From Spiribacter halobius (GTDB lineage Bacteria; Pseudomonadota; Gammaproteobacteria; Nitrococcales; Nitrococcaceae), in assembly GCF_020883455.1 (NCBI RefSeq), contig NZ_CP086615.1, forward strand, positions 1,302,001 to 1,366,000: a DNA stretch of 64,000 nt, in the 5' to 3' direction. Below the pieces are notes generated by a model. It was given only the letters and a program-made list of their open reading frames with translations. It was not told the origin of the DNA and did no database searches. This document shows, piece after piece, positions 17,230 through 25,867 of this stretch. Positions within the stretch are counted from its first letter, which is position 1, and the number at the start of each line of letters is the position of its first letter. The translations under genes and the position numbers were made by a program.

Positions 17230-18284
17230 CCTGATTAGCAATGAGCCTCAGCCCGTATGATTCGCATTGGCTGCGGTGCGCAGCTGGCGGCGGCGACGAG
17301 CAGCCGCGCCGGCAGGGCGGCGAGGTCGAAGCGGCGGTTGAAGCGATAGGCGAACGCCGCGAGATAGCGCGCGGCGTACTTGCGAAAGCCGAGGGCATGG
17401 TGACAGCCAGAGAGGCTCGTTTTGAGGTTGCCGAGCACGGTGTTGATCCAGCGGAACTCGGGCAGTTCGCTCGGCTTGCGCGCGGCTACCACCGTCGGGC
17501 GATGCGTGCAGCCGGCGGCGGTGACGCCGCGAAAGCACGCCAGGCCGTCCGAGGAGACCGTGCTGCCGGGCACCACGCTCGCCTCGGCCCAGCGCCGCAC
17601 CGCCTCGGTGGTGAACGTCGCCACGGGGGTGAGGCGGGTACGCAGGGGGTGGCCTTCGTCGCTGAGCGAGACGGCCGCGAGGAAGGCGACCTTGTTCTCC
17701 GAGCCCCGGCCGGACTTGCCGCCGCATCGTTCGCCGCCGAGGTAGGCGTCGTCGAGCTGGACGTGGCCGGCGAGGCGGTAGCGCTGCTCACGCTCAGCCA
17801 TGGCGGCCATGAGCTTGTGGTGCATCAGCCAGGCGCTGGGGTAGCTCACCCCGAGCTGGCGCGCGAGGGCGAGCGCCGAGAGCCCCGTCTTCGCCTGGCT
17901 GAGGAGGTAGATGGCGAGGAACCACACGGTCAGCGGGAGCTTGGTGCCCTGCATCACGGTGCCTGCGATCAGTGAGGTCTGATGGCGGCAGCCGCGGCAC
18001 TGGAACAGCGTATGGGTGCGCCCCTGCACGCGGCTGTACGCCGCCCCGTGACAGCGCGGGCAGCGGAAGCCCTCCGGCCAGCGTGCCTGCTCGAGGGCCG
18101 CCGCGCACTGCCACTCCTGCCCGTAGAGCCGGAGGAACTTGGGCATCGAGAGGCCGGGCTGAAACTGGATGCGGTTCATGGGCATGGGGCGATCCTCGAG
18201 CATGAATACTGAACGTATGATCAGTATATGCGGCACCTCCGAATCGCACCAGCAGACTCTAGCTGACGATCGTTGCTAATCAGG
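17230..18284 (-). mobile_element. IS1595-family insertion sequence nested in the IS21 element
   Basis: 1055 bp. Perfect 12-bp terminal inverted repeats CCTGATTAGCAA (17230-17241) and TTGCTAATCAGG (18273-18284), with weaker similarity continuing inward. It has one transposase gene, whose stop codon lies in the left repeat, and an intact 8-bp target duplication. It inserted after the IS21 element and separates one IS21 terminus from the istAB body. Confidence 0.92.
17235..18176 (-). CDS. IS1595-family transposase (ISXO2-like)
   Basis: DDE transposase with an N-terminal zinc ribbon (CPRCHGAAYSRVQGRTHTLF then QCRGC). A helical DNA-binding part follows (GLSALALARQLGVSYPSAW), then an ISXO2-like catalytic domain with LDDAYLGGERCGGKSGRGSE and VSSDGLACFRG. 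The first Asp is in LDDAYLGG and the second in SSDGL; the usual third position, Glu/Asn or His, lies further on near FRWINTVLGNLKTSLSG. The frame is open to 18236; ATG 18176 (MNRIQFQPG) matches usual starts best, but an upstream ATG is possible. The gene looks intact. Confidence 0.9.
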   Translation of the reverse strand, partial: NRIQFQPGLSMPKFLRLYGQEWQCAAALEQARWPEGFRCPRCHGAAYSRVQGRTHTLFQCRGCRHQTSLIAGTVMQGTKLPLTVWFLAIYLLSQAKTGLSALALARQLGVSYPSAWLMHHKLMAAMAEREQRYRLAGHVQLDDAYLGGERCGGKSGRGSENKVAFLAAVSLSDEGHPLRTRLTPVATFTTEAVRRWAEASVVPGSTVSSDGLACFRGVTAAGCTHRPTVVAARKPSELPEFRWINTVLGNLKTSLSGCHHALGFRKYAARYLAAFAYRFNRRFDLAALPARLLVAAASCAPQPMRIIRAEAHC

Positions 18285-18292
18285 TCCAAATT
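18285..18292 (+). repeat. Target site duplication of IS1595 element, right copy
   Basis: TCCAAATT, identical to 17222-17229. Confidence 0.85.
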
Positions 18293-18305
18293 TCCCCAGT
18301 TGTGG

Positions 18306-19109
18306 TCACTGAAAATTCCCCACCTGCTGGGTTTCGGCGGCCGGCTCCTCGGTGCGGACGAGCCCGGCCTTGAGCTTGTCCTTGAGCCGGTAGGAGTTGC
18401 CCCGGATGTTGATGGTCACTGCGTGGTGGAGCACGCGGTCGAGGATCGCGGTGGCGATGACCCGATCACCGAAGACCTCGCCCCAGGCGCCGAAGCTCTG
18501 ATTGGAGGTGAGGATCATCGGGCCCTTCTCGTAGCGCCGGGAGATGAGCTGGAAGAACAGGTTCGCCCCCTGGCGGTCGATGGGCAGGTAGCCGATCTCG
18601 TCGATGATCAGGAGCCGCGGCACGGTGTAGGTCTTGAGCTTCTCGTCGAGCTTGCCCTCATGCAGCGCCTTGGTCAGGGTGGCGATCATGGCCGCGGCGG
18701 TGGTGAACAGCACCCGGTAGCCGTGAGCGATCGCCTCCAGCCCCAGGGCCACGGCGAGGTGGGTTTTGCCCACCCCGGGCGGGCCGAGGATGATGACGTT
18801 CTCGCCGTGCTCGATGAAGTGGCAGGCCGCCAGGCTCGTGAGCTGTTTCCGGTCGAGCGAGGGCTGGTAGGCGAACTCGAACGCGGCGAGCCCCTTCACG
18901 AACGGGAAGCGCGCGAGGTTGGTGCGCATGGTGACGTTCTTGGCGGTCTTGGCCGCGACCTCCTCGCCGAGAATCTGATCGAGGAAGTCGGCGTAGCTGA
19001 GCTCCCTGGTCGCTGCCTCCTGCAGCAGGGCCTCCAGGCGTTCCTGGCTTTTGAACAGCCGCAGCCGATGCAGGTGCTCGCCGAGGCGCTCGAGCTGTGC
19101 GGGGTTCAT
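18306..19109 (-). CDS. istB: IS21-family helper ATPase IstB
   Basis: AAA+ ATPase of 267 residues that selects target DNA for IstA. It has an N-terminal DnaC-like helical part, Walker A GPPGVGKTHLA, Walker B LLIIDEIGYL, sensor motif LTSNQSFGAWGEVFGD and the arginine-rich end (ILDRVLHHAVTINIRGNSYRL). The start codon overlaps the istA stop by four bases, implying translational coupling. The gene is intact. Confidence 0.95.
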   Translation of the reverse strand: MNPAQLERLGEHLHRLRLFKSQERLEALLQEAATRELSYADFLDQILGEEVAAKTAKNVTMRTNLARFPFVKGLAAFEFAYQPSLDRKQLTSLAACHFIEHGENVIILGPPGVGKTHLAVALGLEAIAHGYRVLFTTAAAMIATLTKALHEGKLDEKLKTYTVPRLLIIDEIGYLPIDRQGANLFFQLISRRYEKGPMILTSNQSFGAWGEVFGDRVIATAILDRVLHHAVTINIRGNSYRLKDKLKAGLVRTEEPAAETQQVGNFQ

Positions 19110-20437
19110 GCGTGGTTCTCCAGGCCGCCAGCGGCGGCCAGGTGATCGTAGACGGCCAGATCCCGAATCTCGACCTCCAGGCCCAAGTCGGCGCGCTGTG
19201 TCGCCGCGGCCGGCGTACTCAGTGTGCGCCGCGGGTTGCGGGCGATCGCCCCGGGGCCGTGGGCCGGGTCGATGTGCATGGCGTGGGTGCCCTCCAGGGC
19301 AGCGTGGGCTGCCACGGGCTCGCCGCGGTGGTAGAAGACCAACTGCGCCCCTTGTCGCTCGACCTCGACGCGCTGGCCGATCAGGCGGAACGGCACCGAG
19401 TAGCGGTTGGTCTGGTAGCTGACCAGGTAGTCGTCTGCGACCACCCGAGTGGCGCGCATGCCGAGCCAGAAGCTCGGCTGGCCCGCCGTGGGGATCAGCG
19501 CCGGCGCTTCGCGCTGGAAGCGCACGGCGGGTTGTTCATGGGTGGTGCCGTGGAGGCGCTGATCGGCGATCTCGGCGGCCCACTGCTGGAGCTGTTCGTT
19601 GAGATCCAGCTCGTCGACGAACGTCCTGCCGGGGAGGAAGTTGCGCTTGAGGTACTTCACGCCGCTCTCGACCTTGCCCTTGGTCTGCGCCCGGTAGGCA
19701 CGGCATAGCCGTGGCTCGAAGCCCCAGTAGTCGGCGAAGCTCTTGAACGTCGCGTTCCAGCGCACCCGCCCGTCGCCACCGGGATGGCAGACGGTGCGGG
19801 GCCGATCATAGAGATGCTCCCGGGTGTGGCCGCCGAAGTAGGCGAACGCCTGCTCGTGGGCATCGAGGAACTGGCGCAGCGCCTCCCGCGGATAGGCAAG
19901 ATGGAACGCCCGGCGGGAGAAGCCGAGGGTCATCACAAAGAAGTGCTGCACCGTGACACCGCGGCGGAAAGGCACTCGCGACTCGCCCCAGTCGATCTGA
20001 CTCTGCCCGCCCGGCGGCGTCTCAAAGCGCAGCAAAGCGCGCTGGGCCTGCTCACGCACGGCCCGCAGCGGCTTCACGAACCGCTTGACCGTCTCGTAGC
20101 TGCCCCGGTAGCCGCGGCTTGCCTGCAGCTCCTGGAAGAGGATCCGCGCCGAGTAGTCCACGGCCGGGGCGCGCTCACACAGATACGCTTCGTGCTCGCG
20201 CAGCAGTGTCGCGGTGGATCGTTCTCGCTGGTAGCGGCGGTAGGACGGATCCCGAAGGCAGCGCCGGATGGTCTTGCGATCCAACCCGAAGCGCCGGGCC
20301 AGCTCCGAGATCGACACCGGCTCTCGGGCCGCCGTGCAGCGAATCTCATCGAAAAGCTCCTGGCGCACCATGGCTGACTCCGCAGGTGAGTGACCTGCCT
20401 GCATCGTGCGCCCGGGAACTTGCTTCGCCATCGTCAT
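19106..20437 (-). CDS. istA: IS21-family transposase IstA
   Basis: A 443-residue DDE transposase. It has an N-terminal HTH (SISELARRFGLDRKTIRRCL), then the integrase core with QIDWGE (first Asp), and TKGKVESGVKYLKRNFLPG (catalytic Glu). The C-terminal part is beta-rich (VSYQTNRYSVPFRLIGQRVE). GAGGAGGGAG lies about 5 bases before ATG 20437, supporting that start over the internal ATG at 20371. The gene is intact and the element may still be a source of IstA/IstB, although one terminus is now displaced by 1 kb. Confidence 0.95.
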   Translation of the reverse strand: MTMAKQVPGRTMQAGHSPAESAMVRQELFDEIRCTAAREPVSISELARRFGLDRKTIRRCLRDPSYRRYQRERSTATLLREHEAYLCERAPAVDYSARILFQELQASRGYRGSYETVKRFVKPLRAVREQAQRALLRFETPPGGQSQIDWGESRVPFRRGVTVQHFFVMTLGFSRRAFHLAYPREALRQFLDAHEQAFAYFGGHTREHLYDRPRTVCHPGGDGRVRWNATFKSFADYWGFEPRLCRAYRAQTKGKVESGVKYLKRNFLPGRTFVDELDLNEQLQQWAAEIADQRLHGTTHEQPAVRFQREAPALIPTAGQPSFWLGMRATRVVADDYLVSYQTNRYSVPFRLIGQRVEVERQGAQLVFYHRGEPVAAHAALEGTHAMHIDPAHGPGAIARNPRRTLSTPAAATQRADLGLEVEIRDLAVYDHLAAAGGLENHA

Positions 20438-20512
20438 GGCTCTCCCTCCTCAGTGCGGAGGGTGGGGAAAATTCAATGACCGTACCTGGGGATTTTTGAA
20501 TGACCGATGACA

Positions 20513-20518
20513 ACTACG
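20513..20518 (+). repeat. Target site duplication of IS21 element, right copy
   Basis: ACTACG, identical to 17204-17209. The phaC coding sequence resumes at 20519. Confidence 0.8.
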
Positions 20519-21603
20519 TCCTCGACCTCGTCCCCAAGCGCTCGTTCGTGCGTTGGGCCGTGGCGCAGGGCCAGACGGTGTTCGTCATCTCCTGGGTGAA
20601 CCCGGACGAGCGCTATGCCGACGTGGGCTTCGAGGACTACCTAACTGATGGCGTGGTCGCGGCCATGGACGCGGTCGGCGAGGCCACCGGCGAGCGCGAG
20701 ATGAACGCCATGGGCTACTGTATCGGCGGCACCCTGCTGGCCTGCACCCTCGCCTGGCTCGCCGCGCGCGGGGACGACCGCATCGCGAGCGCCACCTTCC
20801 TCACCTCGCTCATGGAGTTCAGCGACGTCGGCGAGCTCTCGGTGTTCATCGACGAGCCGCAGATCCGCGCCATGGAACGCCACATGGCGGCCCTCGGCTA
20901 CTTCGAGGGCACCCATCTCGCCACCGCTTTCAACCTGCTACAGGCCCGCGAGCTCATTTGGGGTGCGAGCGTGCACAGCTACCTGCTGGGCCGCGAGCCG
21001 CCCGCCTTCGACCTCCTCTACTGGAACTCGGACTCCACCCGCATGCCGGCGCGAATGCACAGCTTTTACCTGCGCAACATGTACCTGGAGAACCGCCTGC
21101 GCGAGCCCGGCGCCATTACCCTCGCCGGCGTCCCCATCGACCTCGGCCGGGTGCGTCTGCCGGCGTTCGTGCTCGCGACCGAGCGCGACCATATCGCCCC
21201 CTGGCGCTCCTGCTACCGCAGCGCGAAGCTCCTCGGTGGCCGCCGCGTGCGCTTCGTGCTGGGCGAGTCCGGCCATATCGCCGGCGCCATGAATCCGGCC
21301 GGGAGCGGCAAGTACGGGTACCGGACCAGCCGGCGCCTCCCGGCCCGCCCCGATGAATTCCTCGCCGCCGCCGAACACCACCCGGGCTCCTGGTGGCCGG
21401 AGTGGCGCGCCTGGCTGGAGCGCTTCAGCGGGGGCTCGGTACCCGCGCGCGCCCCCGGCGACGGCGGACTCGCCCCCATCGAGCCGGCGCCTGGGTGCTA
21501 TGTGCGGGTGCAGGCGCACGAGCCGGCACCGGTCGCGGGCGCTCCGGGGTCACCTGCACGGCGCCCCGGCGCAGTTACTGTGCGGGGCTCCGGATCAAAC
21601 TGA
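20519..21603 (+). pseudogene. phaC: phaC, C-terminal half with catalytic residues
   Basis: C-terminal part of class I PHA synthase, in frame with 16399-17209 across the insertion. It holds the lipase-like box GYCIGG with the catalytic Cys, Asp in LATERDHIAPW and His in GESGHIAGAMNP, so the catalytic triad is intact. Frame analysis allows an ATG at 20500 inside the IS21 end, so a short N-terminally truncated product is conceivable, but it would lack about 270 residues. No mutation is visible in either half, which suggests a recent insertion. Confidence 0.92.
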
Positions 21604-22194
21604 GCGCACCTAACTGCCGATCAGTCGTCATTTCGGGGGCAGGTCACTCGGCGGTGGAATCGATCAACGGCGCCACCGCCACAATCGCCGCCGACTGCGA
21701 GCATTCGTGCTCGCGCCGATGCTCGGCCACCAGAGGAACCGCCCGCGCTCGGGCCTCCGGGGAAAATCGGTTCACTGTACTCTTGACCCGATCATCTCAA
21801 CCTATCGGGTCACCGGAAATCGCGGGGCGGTTCAGGGGCTCGACATCGGGAGCGCGGGCGATGCTTGTCTCAAACGCGGGGCTCGGCGGCGTAATAGGCA
21901 CAGGGCGACGGGTATTTCGTCTGATCAGCTTATGCGTCACGTCGGGTGTGTGACTCATTACGCAATGATGGAAGTGACGACACCTGACCGTTACGTTGTA
22001 CGTGCCTCGAATCGCTCAAGAGCGCCCGGAGACAGTCGATACATCGGTCGAGGCAAGGACCTTTGTGCGGATGATTCGAAAGGTCCTTGCGGGAGTGATA
22101 TATACCGGGCCCAAGCCCTGCCTGGTGATCAGTGGCGTATGTCTGCCCGTGGGCAGTCCACGTCTTACGTGACACCTTTGGGAGGGCGCGACTC
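21604..22194. other. Intergenic region with a long perfect hairpin
   Basis: Nearly 600 bases between phaC and the chemoreceptor gene. No frame has a good ribosome-binding site or family resemblance. The hairpin at 22053-22090 is listed separately. Confidence 0.5.
22053..22090 (+). promoter_or_regulatory. 12-bp perfect inverted repeat upstream of the chemoreceptor gene
   Basis: GCAAGGACCTTT (22053-22064) and AAAGGTCCTTGC (22079-22090) are exact complements around 14 bases, ending about 105 bases before ATG 22195. No T-run follows, so a simple terminator is unlikely. It could be an operator, an mRNA structure in the leader, or a terminator of upstream transcription. Confidence 0.5.
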
Positions 22195-23787
22195 ATGCGA
22201 GTCAATGAGCCGGTTACGCAGAATAATGTCCCCGTGCAAAGCGGGGCTAATATCCTTTCCACCACCGATCGAAAGGGTCGGATTACCCACGTCAACGAAG
22301 AGTTCGTCGAAATCAGCGGCTACAGTCGCGAGGAGCTGATCGGCCAGCCTCATAATCTGCTGCGTCATCCTGATATGCCGCGGCTGGCATTCGAGGACTT
22401 CTGGCGCACGCTCGAGGCGGGGCGCTCATGGATGGGCCTGATCAAAAATCGCTGCAAGAATGGCGATCACTACTGGGTCAAGGCTTTCGCGACACCGATT
22501 CGGGATGCCAATGGTGAGGTGACTGAATATCAGTCAGTTCGCACGGCAGTTGCGGACACCTACGCCCTGAAGCGGGCCGAGCAGATCTACGGCCATGCAC
22601 GTGCGAATGAGCCCGACAAGGGCAAGCTGAGCGAGGCGTACCGCCGTCCGTGGCGCCCGAGTCTTGTGGCGTACCTCGTGGGAGCCCAGGCGGTTCCTTT
22701 GATTGCGCTCTTGGTCATGGCCTTGATGGGCGCAATGCCTCCCGTTGCTGGGGCGACTTTGGCTGGCCTAATCGCCGTACCAATAGCAGTCGCTATATGG
22801 TGCTCGAAGCCCTACTCCGCGCTGGTAAAGGAGGCGAGCGCCATCGTTGACGATCCGCTCGCTGAGGCCGTGTTCGTTGGTCGCCACGATGGGTCGGCTC
22901 GAATACGGCTCGCCATGATGAAAGTGAGAACGGAACTGGATGCGGTTACCAAGCGGCTATCCGACACGTCACTGGCAATCGGCATCGCCGCGGGCGATGC
23001 CGAAGACAATACACGCCAAGCTGCATCCGCCATGGCGAAGCAGAGCGCAGAAGTCGAGGGCGTGGCCAGCGCTAGTGAGGAGATGTCCCAAACCCTTCAG
23101 GAGATCTCCCGAAATACCACAGAAACGGCAGATACAGCGGGCGAGGCGACGAAGCAGGGTCAGGAAGCAAGGCAGCGTATGGAGACAACACGCGAGGCCA
23201 TGAACCGCTTGGAGGGGCAAATACATCGCTCGACTGAACTCGTCAACACGTTAGCCGCGTCCGGACAAGAGATCGAGAAAGTCCTTACGGTTATTAATGG
23301 CATCGCAGAGCAAACAAATCTTCTGGCGCTCAACGCATCAATTGAAGCGGCGCGGGCTGGAACAGCAGGACGGGGATTCTCCGTTGTCGCCGAAGAGGTC
23401 CGAGTGCTCGCCGCGCGGACACAGGAGTCTACCGATGAGATTCGAAGGATAGTCGCGACGGTCCAGGACAGTGCAGAACATGCGACCGAAGCGATGGCAG
23501 AGAGCCATCGGGAGGCGGAGAGCACTAGGGCACTCATGGTGAACACGGAGGACCAACTTCAGGAGCTAGTGGCGGCCGCGGAGGCGATCTCGTCACTCAC
23601 CACGCAGATCGCGAGCGCCGTCGAGGAGCAGACTACCGTCGGTGCCCAGATGTCCCAGAATATAAGCGAAATCAGCGAGCTAGCCAAGGCTGCCACGGGC
23701 GGTGCAGACGCTTGCGTTAACCGGATCGGCTCGGTCGTCGAAGAGGTTGGTCGGATGCGCGGACTGATTCAACAGTTCCAGCAATAA
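22195..23787 (+). CDS. PAS-domain methyl-accepting chemotaxis protein, Aer-like
   Basis: A 530-residue receptor. Residues about 15-115 form an Aer-type PAS domain ([55 protein letters not shown]), which in Aer binds FAD and reports redox state. Two membrane segments follow ([20 protein letters not shown] and [16 protein letters not shown]) with no periplasmic domain. Then comes a long signalling coiled coil with tip [18 protein letters not shown] and [12 protein letters not shown]. It should steer CheA. GGGAGGG lies about 9 bases before ATG 22195. No other che gene is in the window. Confidence 0.92.
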   Translation: MRVNEPVTQNNVPVQSGANILSTTDRKGRITHVNEEFVEISGYSREELIGQPHNLLRHPDMPRLAFEDFWRTLEAGRSWMGLIKNRCKNGDHYWVKAFATPIRDANGEVTEYQSVRTAVADTYALKRAEQIYGHARANEPDKGKLSEAYRRPWRPSLVAYLVGAQAVPLIALLVMALMGAMPPVAGATLAGLIAVPIAVAIWCSKPYSALVKEASAIVDDPLAEAVFVGRHDGSARIRLAMMKVRTELDAVTKRLSDTSLAIGIAAGDAEDNTRQAASAMAKQSAEVEGVASASEEMSQTLQEISRNTTETADTAGEATKQGQEARQRMETTREAMNRLEGQIHRSTELVNTLAASGQEIEKVLTVINGIAEQTNLLALNASIEAARAGTAGRGFSVVAEEVRVLAARTQESTDEIRRIVATVQDSAEHATEAMAESHREAESTRALMVNTEDQLQELVAAAEAISSLTTQIASAVEEQTTVGAQMSQNISEISELAKAATGGADACVNRIGSVVEEVGRMRGLIQQFQQ

Positions 23788-23955
23788 AAGACGAAAAATA
23801 CTTGTTTTAACCGAGTGCCGAATGCGCTTGGATAATGGGCTGATGACAATGAGGCGCGCTTGAGCGACAGACTGGCTTCTGCTGCTAACGCGCCTATTAG
23901 TATTGGTTTGCAACTGCGACCCACTTGCGTATTCGGTCGATGAGGCGGGCAGTTC

Positions 23956-25032
23956 ATGGCGTCGCAACGGGACAGCGTTGGCGCATCGCAGCAAAAGGAG
24001 ACCATTCCGGCGGATGAGTTTGCCGGCATTGGTGAGGTGGCCTGCAAGCAGGTAATGCTTGAAGCGAGCGATGCGATGGTGTTAGCAACCTCGGAGGGAA
24101 TCATAGTTGGCGCAAACCTTAGCGCCGCAAGCATGCTTGGCCGTAGCCAGGATGAGCTGACAGGAATGCATGTCGTTCAGCTCCATCCGGAGGAAGAGCG
24201 CAAGCGCGTGCTCAGCGTGTTTGAAGAACTACGTACGGTCGGTCACAGCCTCGTAGAGCACAGGGTCCTACGCGCTGATGGCTCGTTGGTTCATGCGGAG
24301 GTCTCCGGAACCCGAATTCGCGACCAGGGTACCGGAGAAATTTTCATGCTTGGTGTCTTCAGGGATATCGAAAAGCGGCGCGAAGATGAGAGTCGCCAAC
24401 GCGCCGCCGTCGTGCGGGAGGTTCACCACCGCATCAAGAACCACCTCCAAGGACTTAGCGGTCTGCTCGCGAGACATGCGAGCAGGGAGCCTGCGCTCCA
24501 GCCCGCATTACGCGATGTTCAGGGTCAGATTCACTCCATCTCACTGATCCATGGGTTGCAGAGTCGACGCGGAAGTGAACAGATCTGGCTCTGCGATATG
24601 GTCCGCGGCGTTTGCCAATCAATCGAGGAGGTCTGGGGATTAATACAGCACATCACAGTGACGGTGAACACCACATCACCGGTGTACATCTCAACCGACG
24701 AATGCGTTCCAGTGGCCTTGATCGTGAATGAGCTGGTCGGGAATGCCGTCAAACACGGAGGGGGAGGTTGGTATAGCGTGAATGTGGAAGCCTGCGTAGA
24801 GGGGTCACCGGAGAAGGCCAGAGTAACCGTGCGCAATCGCGGCCGGCTCTCTGAGGCATTCGAGATCAGTCGTGGGCGAGACCTTTCTTCCGGGCTCGGT
24901 CTGGTTGGTGCGCTCATGCCTCGTGAGGGCGCGAAACTCGACATTCGTATGATAGACGGAAGCGACGAGGTCGTGTCCGTGCTGGACCTGACGCCTCCCG
25001 TTCTCGCGAAGCCGTTCGAACACGAGATCTGA
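23956..25032 (+). CDS. PAS sensor histidine kinase, HisKA_2/HWE type
   Basis: A soluble 358-residue kinase. A PAS domain (residues about 35-140, EASDAMVLATSEGIIVGANL...FRDIEKR) is followed by a HisKA_2 dimerisation motif EVHHRIKNHLQGLSGLLA with probable phosphohistidine 158. The ATPase domain has ALIVNELVGNAVKHGGGGW and a late DLSSGLGLVGAL. There is no membrane segment. A REC-ANTAR gene starts 20 bases downstream. HisKA_2 kinases paired with ANTAR regulators are a known combination that controls RNA-level antitermination, so the two are very likely partners. GAGG precedes ATG 23956. Confidence 0.92.
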   Translation: MASQRDSVGASQQKETIPADEFAGIGEVACKQVMLEASDAMVLATSEGIIVGANLSAASMLGRSQDELTGMHVVQLHPEEERKRVLSVFEELRTVGHSLVEHRVLRADGSLVHAEVSGTRIRDQGTGEIFMLGVFRDIEKRREDESRQRAAVVREVHHRIKNHLQGLSGLLARHASREPALQPALRDVQGQIHSISLIHGLQSRRGSEQIWLCDMVRGVCQSIEEVWGLIQHITVTVNTTSPVYISTDECVPVALIVNELVGNAVKHGGGGWYSVNVEACVEGSPEKARVTVRNRGRLSEAFEISRGRDLSSGLGLVGALMPREGAKLDIRMIDGSDEVVSVLDLTPPVLAKPFEHEI

Positions 25033-25051
25033 AGGGAGGAGAGTTGCCGCG

Positions 25052-25648
25052 ATGGAAATGGAAGGGACGAACATACTGATCGTGGACGACGATCGCCTGA
25101 TTACCCTGACCCTTGTGCAGGGCCTGCGGGAGCTCGGTTACAACGCCTATGGCGCCCAGTCAGCTGGCGAGGCACGCCAGTTGATCGCTGAGCACCAAGT
25201 CGAGCTCGTCGTGGTGGATTCCAAAATGCCGGGTGAGTCAGGATCTATTTTTGCGCGCTGGCTTCGCCAGGAAACTGAGATCCCGTTTCTCTTTCTGTCC
25301 GCATATAGCGATAGGCAGACAGTGGAAGCTGCGGTTGACGCCGGCGCATTAGCATACGTCGTGAAGCCGGTACAGGTGAGCCAGCTGGTCCCTATGCTGG
25401 AAGCGGTAAGGGAACGCGCCCAAGAGATTGCGGAGTTACGTGCCAAAGAGCACAAACTGCAGAGGGCTATTGCTAGCAATCGGCAGATTAGTGTCGCAGT
25501 AGGGCTGATCATGGCGCGACATGGCCTACTCAAGGGAGAAGCCTTTGAGAAACTCAGAGAAAAGGCGCGTGCAAGACGCCGTAAAGTAGAGGATTTCGCC
25601 GCCGAACTCGTGGAGGCCGAGGAGTTGTTGTCAACCGCGGTGCGGTAG
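25052..25648 (+). CDS. Response regulator with ANTAR RNA-binding domain
   Basis: A 198-residue AmiR/NasT-like regulator. The receiver domain has ILIVDDDR, phosphoacceptor D56 in VVVDSKMPG, S83 and K105 (YVVKP). A short coiled coil follows, then an ANTAR domain at about 130-190 (NRQISVAVGLIMARHGLLKG, EAFEKLREKARARRRKV). ANTAR domains bind paired hexaloop hairpins in mRNA leaders and prevent termination. AGGGAGGAGAG precedes ATG 25052. The operon partner is the upstream kinase. Candidate RNA targets are the hairpins in the 25.7 kb leader, though these do not fit the consensus cleanly. Confidence 0.94.
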   Translation: MEMEGTNILIVDDDRLITLTLVQGLRELGYNAYGAQSAGEARQLIAEHQVELVVVDSKMPGESGSIFARWLRQETEIPFLFLSAYSDRQTVEAAVDAGALAYVVKPVQVSQLVPMLEAVRERAQEIAELRAKEHKLQRAIASNRQISVAVGLIMARHGLLKGEAFEKLREKARARRRKVEDFAAELVEAEELLSTAVR

Positions 25649-25712
25649 CAAATTCTCGCTAATAACTCAGAATCCACAACAGAGCCGGCCAATACCCCGC
25701 CACATTACTTGC

Positions 25713-25788
25713 GCTTCGCCCGTGCCCCGCGAAGCCTGATCAGTAGAAGCACAGTTGGTCGTTGCGTCGCGCATCGAGCGTTGATGCG
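25713..25788 (+). promoter_or_regulatory. Two hairpins in the leader of the GGDEF-EAL gene
   Basis: Hairpin 1: GCTTCGC (25713-25719) with GCGAAGC (25729-25735), 9-base loop. Hairpin 2: CGCATC (25770-25775) with GATGCG (25783-25788), 7-base loop. They lie between an ANTAR gene and the next gene. The pairing recalls ANTAR targets, but the loops are not clean hexaloops. Confidence 0.3.
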
Positions 25789-25867
25789 TACGGCGGCCAA
25801 TCGAGTTCGGACGGACTATGGCGTTCGAACTTGTTTGATTCGCGCTGTCATATACAGGGGCAAACAG

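Larger units (their letters stand above)
17210..20512 (-). mobile_element. IS21-family insertion sequence, itself carrying an IS1595-family element
   Basis: The element encodes IstA and IstB on the minus strand. The ends are inverted: TGTCAAGGGTCATCCAAATT at 17210 and, on the opposite strand, TGTCATCGGTCATTCAAAAA from 20512. A second inner repeat lies near each end (GGTCACTGAAAATTCCCCAC about 18304, and GGTCATTGAATTTTCCCCAC read inward from about 20482), the multiple terminal repeats typical of IS21. It is flanked by the 6-bp duplication ACTACG. Without the nested element it is about 2.24 kb. It disrupts phaC. Confidence 0.9.
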
